From Chamaecrista fasciculata (taxonomy: Eukaryota; Streptophyta; Magnoliopsida; Fabales; Fabaceae): a stretch of DNA of 64,000 nt. A program made the position numbers and the translations under genes. This document shows, piece by piece, positions 12,175-24,196 of this stretch (position 1 is the stretch's first letter; each line of letters opens with the position of its first letter). The stretch covers positions 46,108 to 110,107 of the forward strand of contig QANZ01032026.1 in NCBI GenBank assembly GCA_003254925.1. Direction: 5' to 3'. The notes below the pieces were generated by a model. It ran no database searches and was not told where the DNA came from. It worked only from the letters and a program-made list of their open reading frames with translations.

Positions 12175-14760
12175 CCTGCATACAAAAAAAGTCTTGAATT
12201 TCAGGTCCAATAAGCCAAAAATCTATGAAACTGATAAATTTGCTCATCTAGAAGACTAGACAATGCCAAAAAAAAAACATACAGTAGGAATGTGTTATCA
12301 ACATCAACCATCAAATCGATATCAATAGCCAAAGTACTCAAGATAAGAATGTCAAGATAGCCAAAGTACTTTAGATACTTTGGACATAGTTCATGATCAA
12401 CCCTTAATCCTCCTCCCAAATCTCTAGTACTTAAATTAGCAAAATCAATAGCCAAAGTATATGAATTCATTTATATTCTTCATTTTACATAATACTATCT
12501 TGTTACTTTCTTATATTAAAGTATCCAAACTCCATACCATGCCATGAAACTCATTGTGAAGATTTGTATTTTATGGAAATTCTTATGCTTTTGTAGGTTA
12601 TATACATGACTGGAAGGAGGGAACATCCTTCTCAGCAGAAGGCAAAAAGAAGGGGATCTGCTACCATATCTTTCCAAGACATTCAGAAGCAATTTGGAAA
12701 CCAAACCTGATTTCTCTTTCCCCACCATCTCAAGAATAAGCATAAAGACTAGGATCTAAATTCCCAATTTGTAGCAACAGGTTTAAATTATAACAGATTA
12801 TGGACTAGCTCACTTGCTTTGTTTTTGTCCTATTTTGATGACCTCAAGTTTGAAACTCAGACAAGTTTTTAAATAAAATGTTGATCATTTGCTATAAATG
12901 GTAGTGTTGTGTTATCTAACCCATTCTGTTTTATTTTTTTTTTTCTTGTTAATGATTGTTTCACTTTACTATCTCCAAAACTCCCAATTAAATTCTTAAG
13001 ATATCTAATGAAGAAAACATCTGAGAAGCCTAGTATATTTAATTACATCATCCTTAATTCTATTTCTTGTTTTTACAGAATGTTTTGAATTGAGTAATAA
13101 CCAACAAATTTTTTTTTTTATATAAGAAAAGAAACTTTCATTAAAATGCAGAATCAGCCAATAATACACTCACTAGCTCATCAGATGGTGTCCCCAATCA
13201 AAACTGATTTGTTAGTGTTTTGGTCTTACAAAACGCAGCCAATGCATGAGCTGCTATATTGGCCTTACGAGGGCACCACACAAAATGCAAGCAAGAAAAG
13301 TTTAAACTTATGTTCTTAATCTCAGATAAACTATTAGCCACATAACTCATCCCACTAGCACAACTATTTAAGTCATCAATAAGGATCTTAGCTTCACTTT
13401 CAATTAACACCTTCTGCAACTGTAGCTTGACAGCAAGCACCACCGCATCCCTAATTTCCAAATAACCAACAAGTTAAGTAGCTGTCATCACAGATCTGTT
13501 ACCCATGATACTAAGATTTTGCAATAGGATCTATATAAATATTTAGGAGGAGGGTTAGAATATATGATATATATATAATATGTATTATCACGAGGCTTCT
13601 TTAATTTATCATGTTATATCATATACAGTATTATTATTAATAGTACCTCCTCCACAAATATTCTAGACTTAGCTATGTTGCCCACTGCAACATGACAAAA
13701 GCTGATTATTGTGTTATATAACGTGTAGACTTTGTAGTTTTCTTTGGTTCTATCTTAGTTCATGTGGGGATCCTTCCTTATTTTAACTGATTCTACAATT
13801 CTCTGAGTCATAATGGTGCTTGGTCCCGTCAAAAACTTTAAACAACTTAACATATGCTCTATGGTGGAGGAAAACAAGGATTTTAACCGCAGATTCATTT
13901 AGATATGTAAAGCTTTGAACCCAATAATGGTCCAACATATCATAATGCTAAGAGCAGCCAATACTGTCAAAGCCTAATGCTTGTCACTCAAACACTTAAT
14001 TCCAACCCTCTTCTGCGCACAAATTCGGCATTTAGTCAAACACAGTGAATCATAGTCGTAAAAGCAGATTTAGCACACATACAAAGACACGTAATCGGCA
14101 AAGATTAGCACACTTACAAAGACACGCAAAGGGTTCTAATTTCATGCTTAATTCAACAATTTGTCTCGGTTTCAAAAGCTGCGTAAATCATTTTAGGAAG
14201 CAAATACTACATATGCACAGGAAACCTATAATAATAACTTAAAGAAGATTTAAACAAAAAAAAAAACAAAGAAAAACATATCGATTTTCTAAGTTCATTG
14301 GCTAGCTATCTATTCTATCGTAAACAGGCATAAATTCAATGACCAGGCTTCCCGATTGAAAATAACAACGGATCTGGGCGCTCAGAAGAAACACCTTAAT
14401 TAGCTGCCAAATGCAGGAAGAAGAAGCGATGTTACCTGATTCAGATATAAAACCAGCAACTTGCTGAAACTTGGAGAAACTAGAAACCCCACCCGGACGA
14501 GAAGCTCTGTGTTCCAAAAAGAAGTGTTGGTAAATCTAGAACAAGAAACAATGTTGGCACGATCAAAGAATTACCAAATGGGGAAGGATGGCATAAATAT
14601 AGAAAAAGAAAGTAAGAAACCTGAATAAATCAAGGGAGAAAGAGGGTCGAAGAATTCCAGAAAATGAAATCTTGAAGAAGATAGACGAAGTGGGCAGAAT
14701 AGCGGAGATCGCGGCCGAGTGAGATTCATCAATTAAAAATGAAAAAAGGACCACCGAATG
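12175..14760 (-). other. TBL 5' leader intron and candidate non-coding first exon
   Basis: An acceptor (tgcag|g) abuts the coding ATG. Upstream, a good donor CAG|gtaac lies at 14435-14436, and the sequence from there to about 14700 is a plausible non-coding exon on the minus strand. Another possible donor (CAG|gtttc) lies near 14622. This gives a leader intron of ~2.26 kb, interrupted by the LINE tail at 13108-13460. Exon limits are inference. Confidence 0.45.
13108..13460 (-). mobile_element. 5'-truncated LINE tail (RNase H fragment) with 12-bp target duplication
   Basis: A poly(A) tail (poly-T on the + strand at 13109-13120) ends an ~80-codon open frame on the minus strand: EIRDAVVLAVKLQLQKVLIE, then HFVWCPRKANIAAHALA. 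This is the C-terminal part of an RVT_3/RNase H domain typical of plant L1-type LINEs. The perfect 12-bp repeat AATAACCAACAA stands on both sides (13096-13107 and 13461-13472). The catalytic first half is missing, so this is a dead-on-arrival insertion. Confidence 0.92.
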
Positions 14761-14769
14761 CATGAACCA

Positions 14770-15790
14770 ATTTGTACTAATTCCCTTCTGTGCTGGGCAG
14801 GTATTTATATTTTAAACAAGAATGAAAGAATGTAATTTAATTATAATAACTCAAATGGAAAAAAATAATTATAAACAGACATAGTAGGGCAATCTTTATG
14901 GTCTCTTCACTTTTTGACGCTTCCTCATAAATCGGGTCTCTTAACAAATAACGGCTTTTCCTTGTAACTATCGTTTTCTAGCTTAGATTTATACATGTTT
15001 TTTCTCGTCATTATCAAGTATTAACAAGTTATTGCAAAAATTTTAGATCTCATTACAAGAGTTTGTCAGAGTCCTTTTCGGGAAGTTAGAGCTTTACCTC
15101 AAATGATAATTATGGTAATAATACCCATTACGCACAATTTTTCAATTATTGCTAATGATAAATAAGATTAAGGACTCTGACAAACTCTTGGACATGAACG
15201 CAAATAGAGGGGAGGAGTGGTAAGAAAAAAGTCACATTTATTATTACTTTATGATATTCATAAACCAAATAATGAATAGAAACTAAAAATCAATTATCTC
15301 TTTTGCCTACTTATTGGCAGTGAATTTCTAAAAAGCTATAATTTTTAACTTCTAGAAGAAAATATTGAGTACATGATCAATAAGGTTATAAGGTACAAAT
15401 AATGATTTCTCTTGCATGCAATTATAATATTTTTGGCCAAAGATTAATTAGAAATTTACATTGTGCAAATGATGTCTAGATAAAGTCATAAAACATATAT
15501 CTACTCAAAATTAAAAATACCCTTACCATTATAGACTCTTGTTTTTCTCAATCAAGTCTAAATTTTTTATAGAGTTTTTTTTTTTTAATATCTTCGACCG
15601 AATAAAACTTCAGAAAAATAATTTCATCTAGAGTCTTCATGTTTTTTTTTTTTGGCCAAATCAAGAGTCTTAATTAATGCCGAGAATCGAGATTTGTGAC
15701 GTTTGTGTTAGAACTTAAAAGTCACAAGGTGACTGTGATTCACACGTGATACTTGGCAACATCTTTTTTTTTTTTTTTGTGGTTGGATGA
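14770..15790. other. Gene-free AT-rich interval
   Basis: No gene seen. It contains the 21-bp inverted repeat at 15056-15190 and, from about 15100, sequence that recurs at 19370-19560 as the left boundary of the duplicated SSL block. Confidence 0.5.
15056..15190. repeat. Perfect 21-bp inverted repeat with 93-bp spacer
   Basis: CAAGAGTTTGTCAGAGTCCTT at 15056-15076 is the exact reverse complement of 15170-15190. The paralogous segment near 19440-19480 lacks the right arm, so the palindrome was made after, or lost since, the block duplication. Confidence 0.85.
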
Positions 15791-16250
15791 TTTAATGATT
15801 ACGGAAATTTTTTTTTTTGTCTTAGCAAATACATAATGAGAAGGCCCTGTAGACCACTAACCCTTGTTTGTGTATCACATTCATCTTCTTTTCCTATTAT
15901 AGTTGGGCTCCCCGGTCCCTCCTCCAGGTTTGGGCTGGGCTTGCTTTTGTATGTACTGCTTCTCTCATAATTCATGAATGAATGCATGATTGACAAAAAA
16001 AAATTAATGCCAGAGATCATACAAATTATTAAATTATACGAGAGAAGAACCAAATTTTATTAATGTTCTTCTATTTGTCATTAAATTTAATATAAGAAAT
16101 TAATTGTAACTTAACTTTGATTCCAATATGTTATTTATAGGTCTATATTGTTCATCTACTAGTGTGAAAAGTCTGACTGTGGATTAAATCCGAGAGCTCC
16201 TTTTTCATTTAAAGCTTGAATTGGGAAATTGATCAATTTTACTTTCAAAG

Positions 16251-17083
16251 AAAGCTTAGTGATACTAGCTTATCTCAAAGTTGAAGGATTGTTTTAATTT
16301 GTCGTATTTCTCTGATTTCTATGGAGGGATAAAATCTAATTCTTGCTGTAATGATACTAGCTTATCTCAAATTTCTCATGGAACCTTTTTCATTTATGGC
16401 CTTTGACACATTTGGATGACTAGGAATGAGAAGGTGTTCAATTCTGCCATTGTTAGCCATGTTTCTTCCTCTAAAATGGCTAAATTTCTTTCTCTGTGGT
16501 TCACATTAAATGGATTCCCCCACCCTTAAATTAGTGAAAACTTAATTCGGATGGAGCTTGTCAACAACTTTATGATGGTCAAGGTCCTATAGTTGTTGGA
16601 GGACTTATCAGAAACCATTTGGGAAATTGGGTTTCAGGTTTTCATAGCTTCATTGGTCTTGTTTGTAGTTTACTTGCTAAACTTTGAACTATTTTTTTAG
16701 GCATTAAATTGGCACAAAATCTAGACTGCCCTTCTTATTATTGAAACTGATTGCAAAGTTGCTATTCATCTTCTTCTTTCTAATGTTTATGATACTCACC
16801 ATTTGGCCTCTTTGCTATCTCTTATCAAGTCAAGTTTTGTAGGGTTTCAATTAACTCAAACGCAGCATATTCACCGTGAAAGCAATGCCCCTGCTGATGT
16901 GTTAGCTAAATCTGCATTAGTTGATAGGAAACATTTTACTGTTTTGGGCTCTATGCCATCTCTTCTTAGTAGCTTGTGCTTTGCTGATTGTATTGGGTTG
17001 AATTCCCACGTGTAGTTGGGATAGACTAATATTATTGCCTTTTGTTTTTTTTTAATATATTCCTCTTTATGAAAAAAAAAAAA
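16251..17083 (+). mobile_element. Decayed LINE 3' fragment with RNase H remnant
   Basis: A + strand frame reads NSDGACQQ, then GGLIRNHLGNWVSGFHSF, an in-frame stop, and later HIHRESNAPADVLAKSAL. This is the RVT_3/RNase H domain of plant LINEs. A preceding stretch reads WMTRNEKVFNSAIVSH, the usual linker after the zinc-binding domain. It ends in a poly(A) run at about 17072-17083. A possible AAAGCTTA target repeat flanks it at 16251-16258 and 17082-17089. Stops make it a pseudogene, and the equivalent spot in the right duplication unit lacks it. Confidence 0.8.
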
Positions 17084-17417
17084 GCTTAAAGACTCAATAT
17101 TTATGAAACACAAGAAAGTATATGATAGTTAATTAAATTTATAGCAATTGCTTACACACCAGTTTAAGGAGTTATGATACAGACTACAGTAGAAAATATT
17201 TTGCAGGTTGTAGCATAGACTGAGCTGCAGGATTGATTGGGATACTTGTACAGTTGAAGACTTGAAGGCTTGAAGTAGGAACCATGAGCTATTATTCTGT
17301 AATAAAATACACAATGCTATATATATGATGCTTCAATGAAAGAAATATTTATATGGCTCTATCATACCGAATTAAACTTTAGTGGAAGCTATATATAGTG
17401 AAAGCTAAAGTTTGTAG

Positions 17418-19095
17418 CTATTTTGGGAGGGGTAGTTTTCCAATGAAGTTGGAATTGAGACTTCCCACGTAAAGATGGTCTTCAAACTCCACAGCTGAAG
17501 TCACAAAATTCATCACTTTACCTTCATTATCGTCAAATACTCTAATTATCTTACCATCACTTCCAACATTCATCACCATTGCCTTCTCATATATCCCACC
17601 ATTCACCACATTCATTAATTTCGGGAATGAAGCTACCAAGTGTTTCAAAACCTTTGAAGAGTGCACAAACCCCGTTCCTTTGGAACTCATCTGTAACATT
17701 CATTATATTCATTCATTATTTTAAGCCATTCATAACTCCATTTTTGAATCTCACACAAATTGACTGAGTAAACCTATTACAACTCAGTTTCTAAAAGTCT
17801 AGTTTATACTTGTTTATCCTTGAAAATTATAGAACTAATACATTTTAATTCTTATAGGCTTGGAACGCTGAAATATAGGCTTCCATCAGATGCTTCTATC
17901 ACTTCATCTGCAAACCTGCATCAATGCTTCACTCCATTTCATCAGATACTAATTCCAACATTCAACCACCATAGGCACTAGCTATAGTCCGAGTGGGTGG
18001 TATATTATATTCATAATTTTTTTTCTCAACTCTCTCATTTCATTTGTACCAAAAGTTAAAATTCTGTAACGTTTTGGTTATACAAAGCAATATTTTATCA
18101 GACAGAGATGTGTGTATCTGGCTCTTAGCTAGGTGCAAGGAAGGTGTTATTTGAGTGGAGCCAAAAGTCTTGATCTAGTAATCAAGGAGTACTGTTTGGT
18201 GTTTCTAAGTCATATTGAGTTAATTTTTAGTAATTTTTCATTATTACATTCATTTTTTTTAAAAAAATTAAAATAGTAAAATCTGATCGGTGCGCACAAA
18301 ATGATGAGAATGAAAGAAAGAATTGATGAATGATGAACATGCCACGAAAGAGACAAATGGATGCCGCTGAAAAGAGACGTAGTGAATCTACTTTTGTGCC
18401 TCGCTCCAATGAGTCAATTAACTATAAATAAAGCCTTTTAATAGTACTATTAATCATTGAGGTGAATGTTGATGCAGGTAGGATTAAAACAGCAAAGATA
18501 TTTCTGAAAAATATCAATTGGCAATTTTCTTATTCTAATTGCTGTGTAGCCAATTTGTATCATTTTCCTGCGTGTTTATCACATTAGGACTTATTGGAGC
18601 TAGCCTAGCCAATAAGCCAATAACCATAGAATTCTGGGGAAAGAAAACTACATTAAATACTATACAACTCGCAGAACCCACGAAATTAATTAAGCAAACC
18701 AATTATACATATATATGTTCAACGTTGTTAATTGGACATAGGTTCTTACTTTAATTTAGAACCGTTGACTTCTGAGACGAGAACTGAGACACCATCTTCT
18801 GTAACCTTAAGCAAACCCTGTACATAGAACCATATAAGAAACGAAATTGAAGAGTATATATAGTATAAAGGTGTGGTCGATATTGAGTTTAATTTTTTGA
18901 ACCTTTTCAGCATCGCAAACAATAAGAGAACCATCACTTGAGATAGTAGATCCGAGAGTAGAAGAAGAATGAAGGTTCTTCCAGTGGTCCCAAGAACCAT
19001 TTGTGTAGAATCGTAGGACCCAACCGTCTCTGCTACAAGCATAAATAGTGCCATGTTTGTCTATAAAAACATCTTCAGGATCCTTTAATTTTGGT
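17418..19095 (-). pseudogene. Truncated strictosidine-synthase-like pseudogene (left copy)
   Basis: Remnants in order on the minus strand are: exon 1 (18903 to ~19090) from LKDPEDVFIDKHGTIYACS to IVCDAEK; exon 2 (about 18752-18819, GLLKVTEDGVSVLVS); a stub of exon 3 (17858-17915, FADEVIEASDGSLYFSV); and exon 5 (17418-17699, SSKGTGFVHSSKVLKHLVA). Compared with the intact copy at 21672-23854 it has lost the N-terminal anchor region, most of exon 3 and all of exon 4. It also stops eight residues early after KLPLPK. The exon 3 stub joins directly to unrelated intronic sequence at 17858, marking a deletion of several hundred bases. It cannot encode a full beta-propeller. Confidence 0.9.
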
Positions 19096-19636
19096 CTTCT
19101 AAAATTTTTCAAAACTTTCACTTTGTGATCTCAACAAATAAATGACCTTCCTCTTGATTTTTTGGCCCAAAAAAAAATATTTTTCTCGATTCGAATATGA
19201 CAAGTTCTAAGTTATACTTTTGATGAGTCATTTCTTTGTCTAATTTAGAATATGAATAAAAAAAAATTAAATTGAGCTATAAAAGTAAACTATTTATTTC
19301 ATAATCAAATAAATGAAGTTAGTTCTTGTTTTAAGTCTGATTATAGGTTATTTTGGTGAAGTAATCAACTCTAAAGTAATTTTTCATAATAGCCAGTAGG
19401 CACGATTTATTAATTATTGCTAATGATAAATAAGATAAAGAAAACAATTAACTGAATCTTCGTACCTATTATTACTTGGACATGAACGGAAAAAGAGGGG
19501 AGAAGTAGTAAGAGAAAAAAGTAACATTTATGATAGTCATAGACTACATCAAGGGCACCTATTGTTTCTTAGTTTTTTAGTTGTTTTCCTTAGCTTGTTT
19601 CCGTTGGGTGTAATTCAAAAAAAAAAAAAAACAAAA

Positions 19637-19735
19637 NNNNNNNNNNNNNNNNNNNNNNNNNNNNNNNNNNNNNNNNNNNNNNNNNNNNNNNNNNNNNNNN
19701 NNNNNNNNNNNNNNNNNNNNNNNNNNNNNNNNNNN
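19637..19735. other. Assembly gap (99 Ns)
   Basis: A run of N bounded by an A-rich run on the left and a T run on the right. Single Ns also occur at 43158 and 48148, the latter inside a poly(A) run. The homopolymers probably caused the break. Any open frame crossing the gap is meaningless. Confidence 0.99.
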
Positions 19736-19949
19736 TTGTTTTTTTTTTTTTTTTGGTCCGAAACACTTTTGTTTTTGGTGGTTGGATGATTTCATGATCA
19801 CGAGATTCTTTTTTTGGGCTTAACGAATCTGTTGCAAAAGGGCCCAGTAGACCACTAACCCCGTTTATGTCTTGGCTCAAGCACAACATCACCTCCAAAA
19901 CTATCTCCAATCACCAAATTCCTATGGGAACCCTTTTCACTTACTTACT

Positions 19950-20815
19950 CTGATACAGTGATACCTTTCGATTGCTAGAAACAAAAAGATTTTTGAATCT
20001 CGAACCTTCTCCCCTTTCATCACTTCTAACAATGCCATTTCTAAAGCACAAGAATTCTTTTTCTTAGCTGCTAGATACAAACATACACAGAAAGCCCAAA
20101 TCTGCCACATTGGTTGGAAGCCTCCCCCACCTTACAAGCTCAAATTTAAACATTGATGGAGCTTTCAACCCCACCTCTAAAATGGCTGCCACGGGTGGTC
20201 TGATCAGGGACCATTTGGGTAATTGGGTTGTTGGCTTCTCCAAATTCTTGAGTTTTGGTAGCTCTCTTTTAGCTGAAATTTGGGGAATTAAAATTGGGCT
20301 ATCTTTATGTAAAAGCAAAGGGATCATGAATGTCTTAGTTGGATCTGATTCTGAACTTGCTGTGATGCTTATCCTGGATAATAATCTATCTTCTAGTCAC
20401 CATCTCTACCCTCTTATAATCTCTTGCAGGTCCGACCTCTTTGTGTTGCTTTCTTCTAGCATCACACACATTCATAGAGAGGGCAATATGAGTGCGGATT
20501 CCATGGCCAAGAGAGCTCTTGCTGACAGAAATGACTTTAAGATCTTCAATGGCATCCCTTCCTTTCTCTTTTTGGCTTTGCATGATGACAAGGATGGAAG
20601 AACTTACCCCAGGCGTATGGGAGTTGGTTAACTCCTTAGGTTGTAGCTTGTTCTTTTGTGTTGTTATGTTATGTTTTTTTGGTTTTGCCCTCTCTGTTGT
20701 AACTTTTCTCGTGGTGCTCTTGCTTGTACTGTTCATGGTTGTATGTGTCTAGTCTGTACTGAACTATTATTATCTTTGCAATGAATTTCATATTTTACGA
20801 AAGAAAAAAAAGAAG
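19950..20815 (+). mobile_element. LINE 3' fragment with a largely intact RNase H domain
   Basis: An open frame from 20110 to 20631 contains all four type 1 RNase H acidic positions in order: NIDGAF, LLAEIWGIK, VGSDSELAV and NMSADSMAKRAL. Before it, in another frame, comes IGWKPPPPYKLKF, which normally leads straight into the domain; a one-base shift near 20146 separates the two. A tail with AATGAATTTCATATTTTACG and an A-rich run ends it near 20815. RNase H degrades the RNA strand during target-primed reverse transcription. Without the upstream reverse transcriptase this is a fragment. Confidence 0.82.
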
Positions 20816-21671
20816 AAAAAGTAAAAACTATATGCATGATATGATGAGTCACAAATTCGTGGTATAATTTAATGTCATTGATCATATAGATTATTAATTA
20901 CAGGAGAAAATGAAAGTTTAATAATGTCCTTCTATGTATTGAATTTAAGAAATTAATTATAACTTAATTTTTATTCCAATATTTTATTGATAGATTTATA
21001 TTTTATATTGTTCATCTACTAGTGTGAAAAAAATTGATTCTGGATTAAATCTGAGAGTTCTTTTTTCTTTTAAAGCTTAGATTGGGAAGTTCATAATTTT
21101 TACTTTCAAAGAGAACACCGATCCTCTGTCTTTGAGGAAGGTGAATTTCTCTATAATGAGGCAAAAAAGTTTTTATAAAAATTATAAGATTGTTAATCAA
21201 TAATAAGCGAACCTGTACGTTTTAATTATTTTCTTCTTGGTTTGCTTTCTTTTTCTTTGATACTTTATGCACTTGAGTTTTTAACGTCTTCAAGTTATGA
21301 CTCTCGGGGTTTGCATACCCGAGAGTATGACTTTAAGATGTTTGCTTTGTACTCCTCCATTGTTTTTTATAATACCAAAAAAAAAAATTATTTTCTTCTC
21401 AAATACAGAGGATCCACGAGAAAGTATGATAGTTAATGAAACTTAGGCAATTTTGCACGCTGTAGCGTAGACTGAGCTGCAGGATTGATTGGGATACTTC
21501 TATAGTTGAAGACTTGAAGTAGAAACCATGAGCTATTATTCTGCAATGAAATAATTAAAATACACAAGGCTATATGATGCTTCAATAAAAGAAATATTTA
21601 TTTGACTCTGTCGATTCTTTTTTTTTAAAAAAAGTAAAAATCATACCTTTATAGTTTATATATAGTGAAAG
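20816..21671. other. Duplicated non-coding spacer, 3' of the SSL gene
   Basis: No gene. It matches 16010-16250 and 17100-17417 of the left unit. A perfect small hairpin ACTCTCGGG/CCCGAGAGT with a 9-base loop lies at 21300-21326. Confidence 0.6.
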
Positions 21672-23854
21672 CTAAAGTTTTTGCCATGAAGTTTGTAGCT
21701 GTTTAGGGAGGGGTAGTTTTCCAATGAAGTTGGAATTGAGACTTCCCACGTAAAGATGATCCTCAAACTCCACAGCTGAAGTCACAAAATTCATCACTTT
21801 ACCTTCATTATCGTCAAATACTCTAATTATCTTACCATCACTTCCAACATTCATCACCATTGCCTTCTCATATATCCCACCATTCACCACTTTCATCAAT
21901 CTCGGGAATGAAGCCACCAAGTGTTTCAAAACCTTCCAAGAGTGCACAAACCCCGTCCCTTTAGAACTCAGCTGTCAATTCATTCATTTATTCATTAATT
22001 TTTAAGCAATAAGGAAATCTTTTTTTGAATCTCATCATACAAATTAATTAAGAAATACCTTAAGCAAAGCCAGCCAGAAAGAACCATCAGGAGCAAGATT
22101 AATGTTATCAGGTCCGCCAGGAAGATTGTCAATGAAAGTCTCTGTTTTGCCTTTCTTCTCTCCTTTTAGCCAATGCTTTAGACAACTATATCTGATCATT
22201 CACAAACAAATCAATTATATATATATATATATGGTATATCAGCTAGCACACTAGCCAAGCCAGTATAGGATTAATTAGTTAGGAGTAAGAGAGTAAATTA
22301 CTTCCAAGTTTCACAGACGACAAGAAAGTCTTGGTCTTTGGAGAGAGCAACACCATTAGCAAAACTGACATTATCTAAGAAAACAGAAGTCTCATTAGTG
22401 GTTGGATTGTACTTGAGAACCTGCCCATTAGGTCTTGCCTCCAGCACATCAAGATACCACTTATGAAAATTAAATTTAGTGCTTGGAACGCTGAAATATA
22501 GGCTTCCGTCTGATGCTTCTATCACTTCATCTGCAAACCTGCATGAATGCTCTTCAACCAATTTCATCAGATACTAATTTCTCAACTCTCTCATTTCATT
22601 TGTACCAAAAGTTAAAATTCTGTAACGCTTTGGTTGTACAAAGCAATATTTTATCAGAGATGTGTGTATCTGACTCTTGGGTGCAAGGAAGGTGTTATTT
22701 GAGTTGAGCCAAATGTCTTGGTCTAGTAATCTAGGAGTACTGTTTAGTATATGTAAGTCACAAATGGAACAGTAATTGAGTTCATTTTTAGTCATTTTTA
22801 ATTAAGACACTTATTCTTTAAAATTTTAAAATAGTAAAATCTGAAGGGGTGCGCACAAGTTGATGGGAATGAAAGAGAGAAATGGATGTCGCTGAAAAGA
22901 GACGTAGTGAATCTAGTTTAGTGCCTCCAATGAATCAATTAACTATAAAGTAAATAAAGCCTTTTAAATAGTACTATGAATCATTGAGGTGAATGATGAT
23001 GCAGGCAGGATTAATGCAGCAAAGATGTTTCTTTGAAAAATCAAATGGCTATTTTCTTATCCTAATTGCGGTGCAGCCAATTTGTCTCATTTTCATGCGT
23101 GTTTATCACATTAGGATATAAGAGCTAGCCTAGCCACATAGACTAATGGCATTAGCCATAGAATTCTGGGGAAAGGAAATTACATCAAACACTAAATTAA
23201 CAACTCGCAGAACCCATGAAATTAAATAAGCAAACCAATTATACATATATATGTTCAAAATTGTTAATTTGACGTAGGTTCTTACTTTAATTTAGAACCG
23301 TTCACTTGTGAGACGAGAACTGAGACACCGTCTTCTGAAACCTTGAGTAAACCCTGCACATAGAACCAAATATGTATATATAAGAAACGAAATTGAAGAG
23401 TATATATAGTATAAAGGTATGGTCGATATTGAGTTTTTTTAGTTTTTTGAACCTTTTCAGCATCGCAAACAATAAGAGAACCATCACTTGAGATGGTAGA
23501 TCCAAGCGTAGAAGAAGAATGAAGGTTCTTCCAGTGGTCCCAAGAGCCATTTGTGTAGAATCGTAGTACCCAACCGTTTCTGCTACAAGCATAAATAGTG
23601 CCATGTTTGTCTATAGAAACATCTTCAGGATCCTTTAAAAGGCCATCTCCAAGTTTGATGACTGAGTGCAAATGGTTGTTAATGGTGAAAGGGGAAACAA
23701 GTGAAGAAAATTGGGGTGGTACTGGTTCAAGAATGATTGGGTGTATTGGTGAGAAGTAGAAGATTTGAATTGCAAGACCTACAAAAACCACCACAACCAA
23801 GCTTATCCACGGTGCGAACCATTCCATATTGTTTTGTTGCACACAGATATTCAT
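21672..23854 (-). CDS. Strictosidine synthase-like protein (SSL, adipocyte plasma membrane-associated-like)
   Basis: Five exons with matching phase are 23453-23854, 23286-23353, 22302-22538, 22059-22191 and 21672-21971, encoding 379 residues, the usual family length. The N terminus has a hydrophobic segment (WISLVVVVFVGLAIQIFYF) acting as a signal peptide or membrane anchor. Six-bladed beta-propeller signatures follow: GPEDV-type KDPEDVSIDKHGTIYACS, SSDGSLIVCDAEKGLLKV, FADEVIEASDGSLYFSVPST, FANGVALSKDQDFLVVCETW and GGPDNINLAPDGSFWLA. Plant SSL proteins resemble strictosidine synthase but generally lack evidence for that Pictet-Spengler activity, and alkaloid synthesis is not implied. Met10 (23827) could be the real start, since MEWFAPW immediately precedes the anchor. 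A degraded tandem copy lies next to it at 17418-19095. Confidence 0.93.
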
Positions 23855-24196
23855 ATGCCTAGTGATGTAGATAATTATGACTATATATAAATATCAAGTT
23901 TGGTACATGACATGACTACGCGTAATCATCGTAATTCATACGTGCTTCCCTCATGGGGTGAATAGGGGAAATAGCATTTAATTACTTTCTTTTTTGTTGG
24001 GATGAATTGGACTATATTCTTCAAAATAGAAAAAACAGAGATCATCGAAATAGATTTTATCTTTATCAACAAAATAGATTTTATCTTTATCAACAAAATA
24101 TCTTTCATACACACTACCTCCATATATAGAACTTAGAACATGAATGACATCATACTTAAAGAAAATTACTTTTCTTTTTAATAGAATTATACGCTC

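Larger units (their letters stand above)
15100..19370. repeat. Left unit of an old segmental tandem duplication
   Basis: Landmarks shared in order with 19370-23900 are: 'attgctaatgataaataagat' and 'ggacatgaacg...agagggga'; 'gtggttggatgattt' and 'gtagaccactaaccc'; 'ttgttcatctactagtgtgaaaa' and 'ggattaaat...gagag'; 'gagctgcaggattgattggga'; then the SSL exons. This unit carries the broken SSL copy. Confidence 0.85.
19370..23900. repeat. Right unit of the segmental tandem duplication
   Basis: Paralogous to 15100-19370. Non-coding spacers are diverged by scattered substitutions and indels, and each unit has its own LINE insertion at a different point, so the duplication predates those insertions. 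The assembly gap lies near its left edge. Confidence 0.8.

Noticed and set aside
17418..17699. Left SSL exon 5 as an independent small gene
   Set aside because: It is a recognisable last exon of a duplicated SSL gene without its upstream exons; kept as part of the pseudogene.
19562..19910. Open frames through the N block
   Set aside because: They depend on unknown bases and homopolymer flanks; no real coding evidence.
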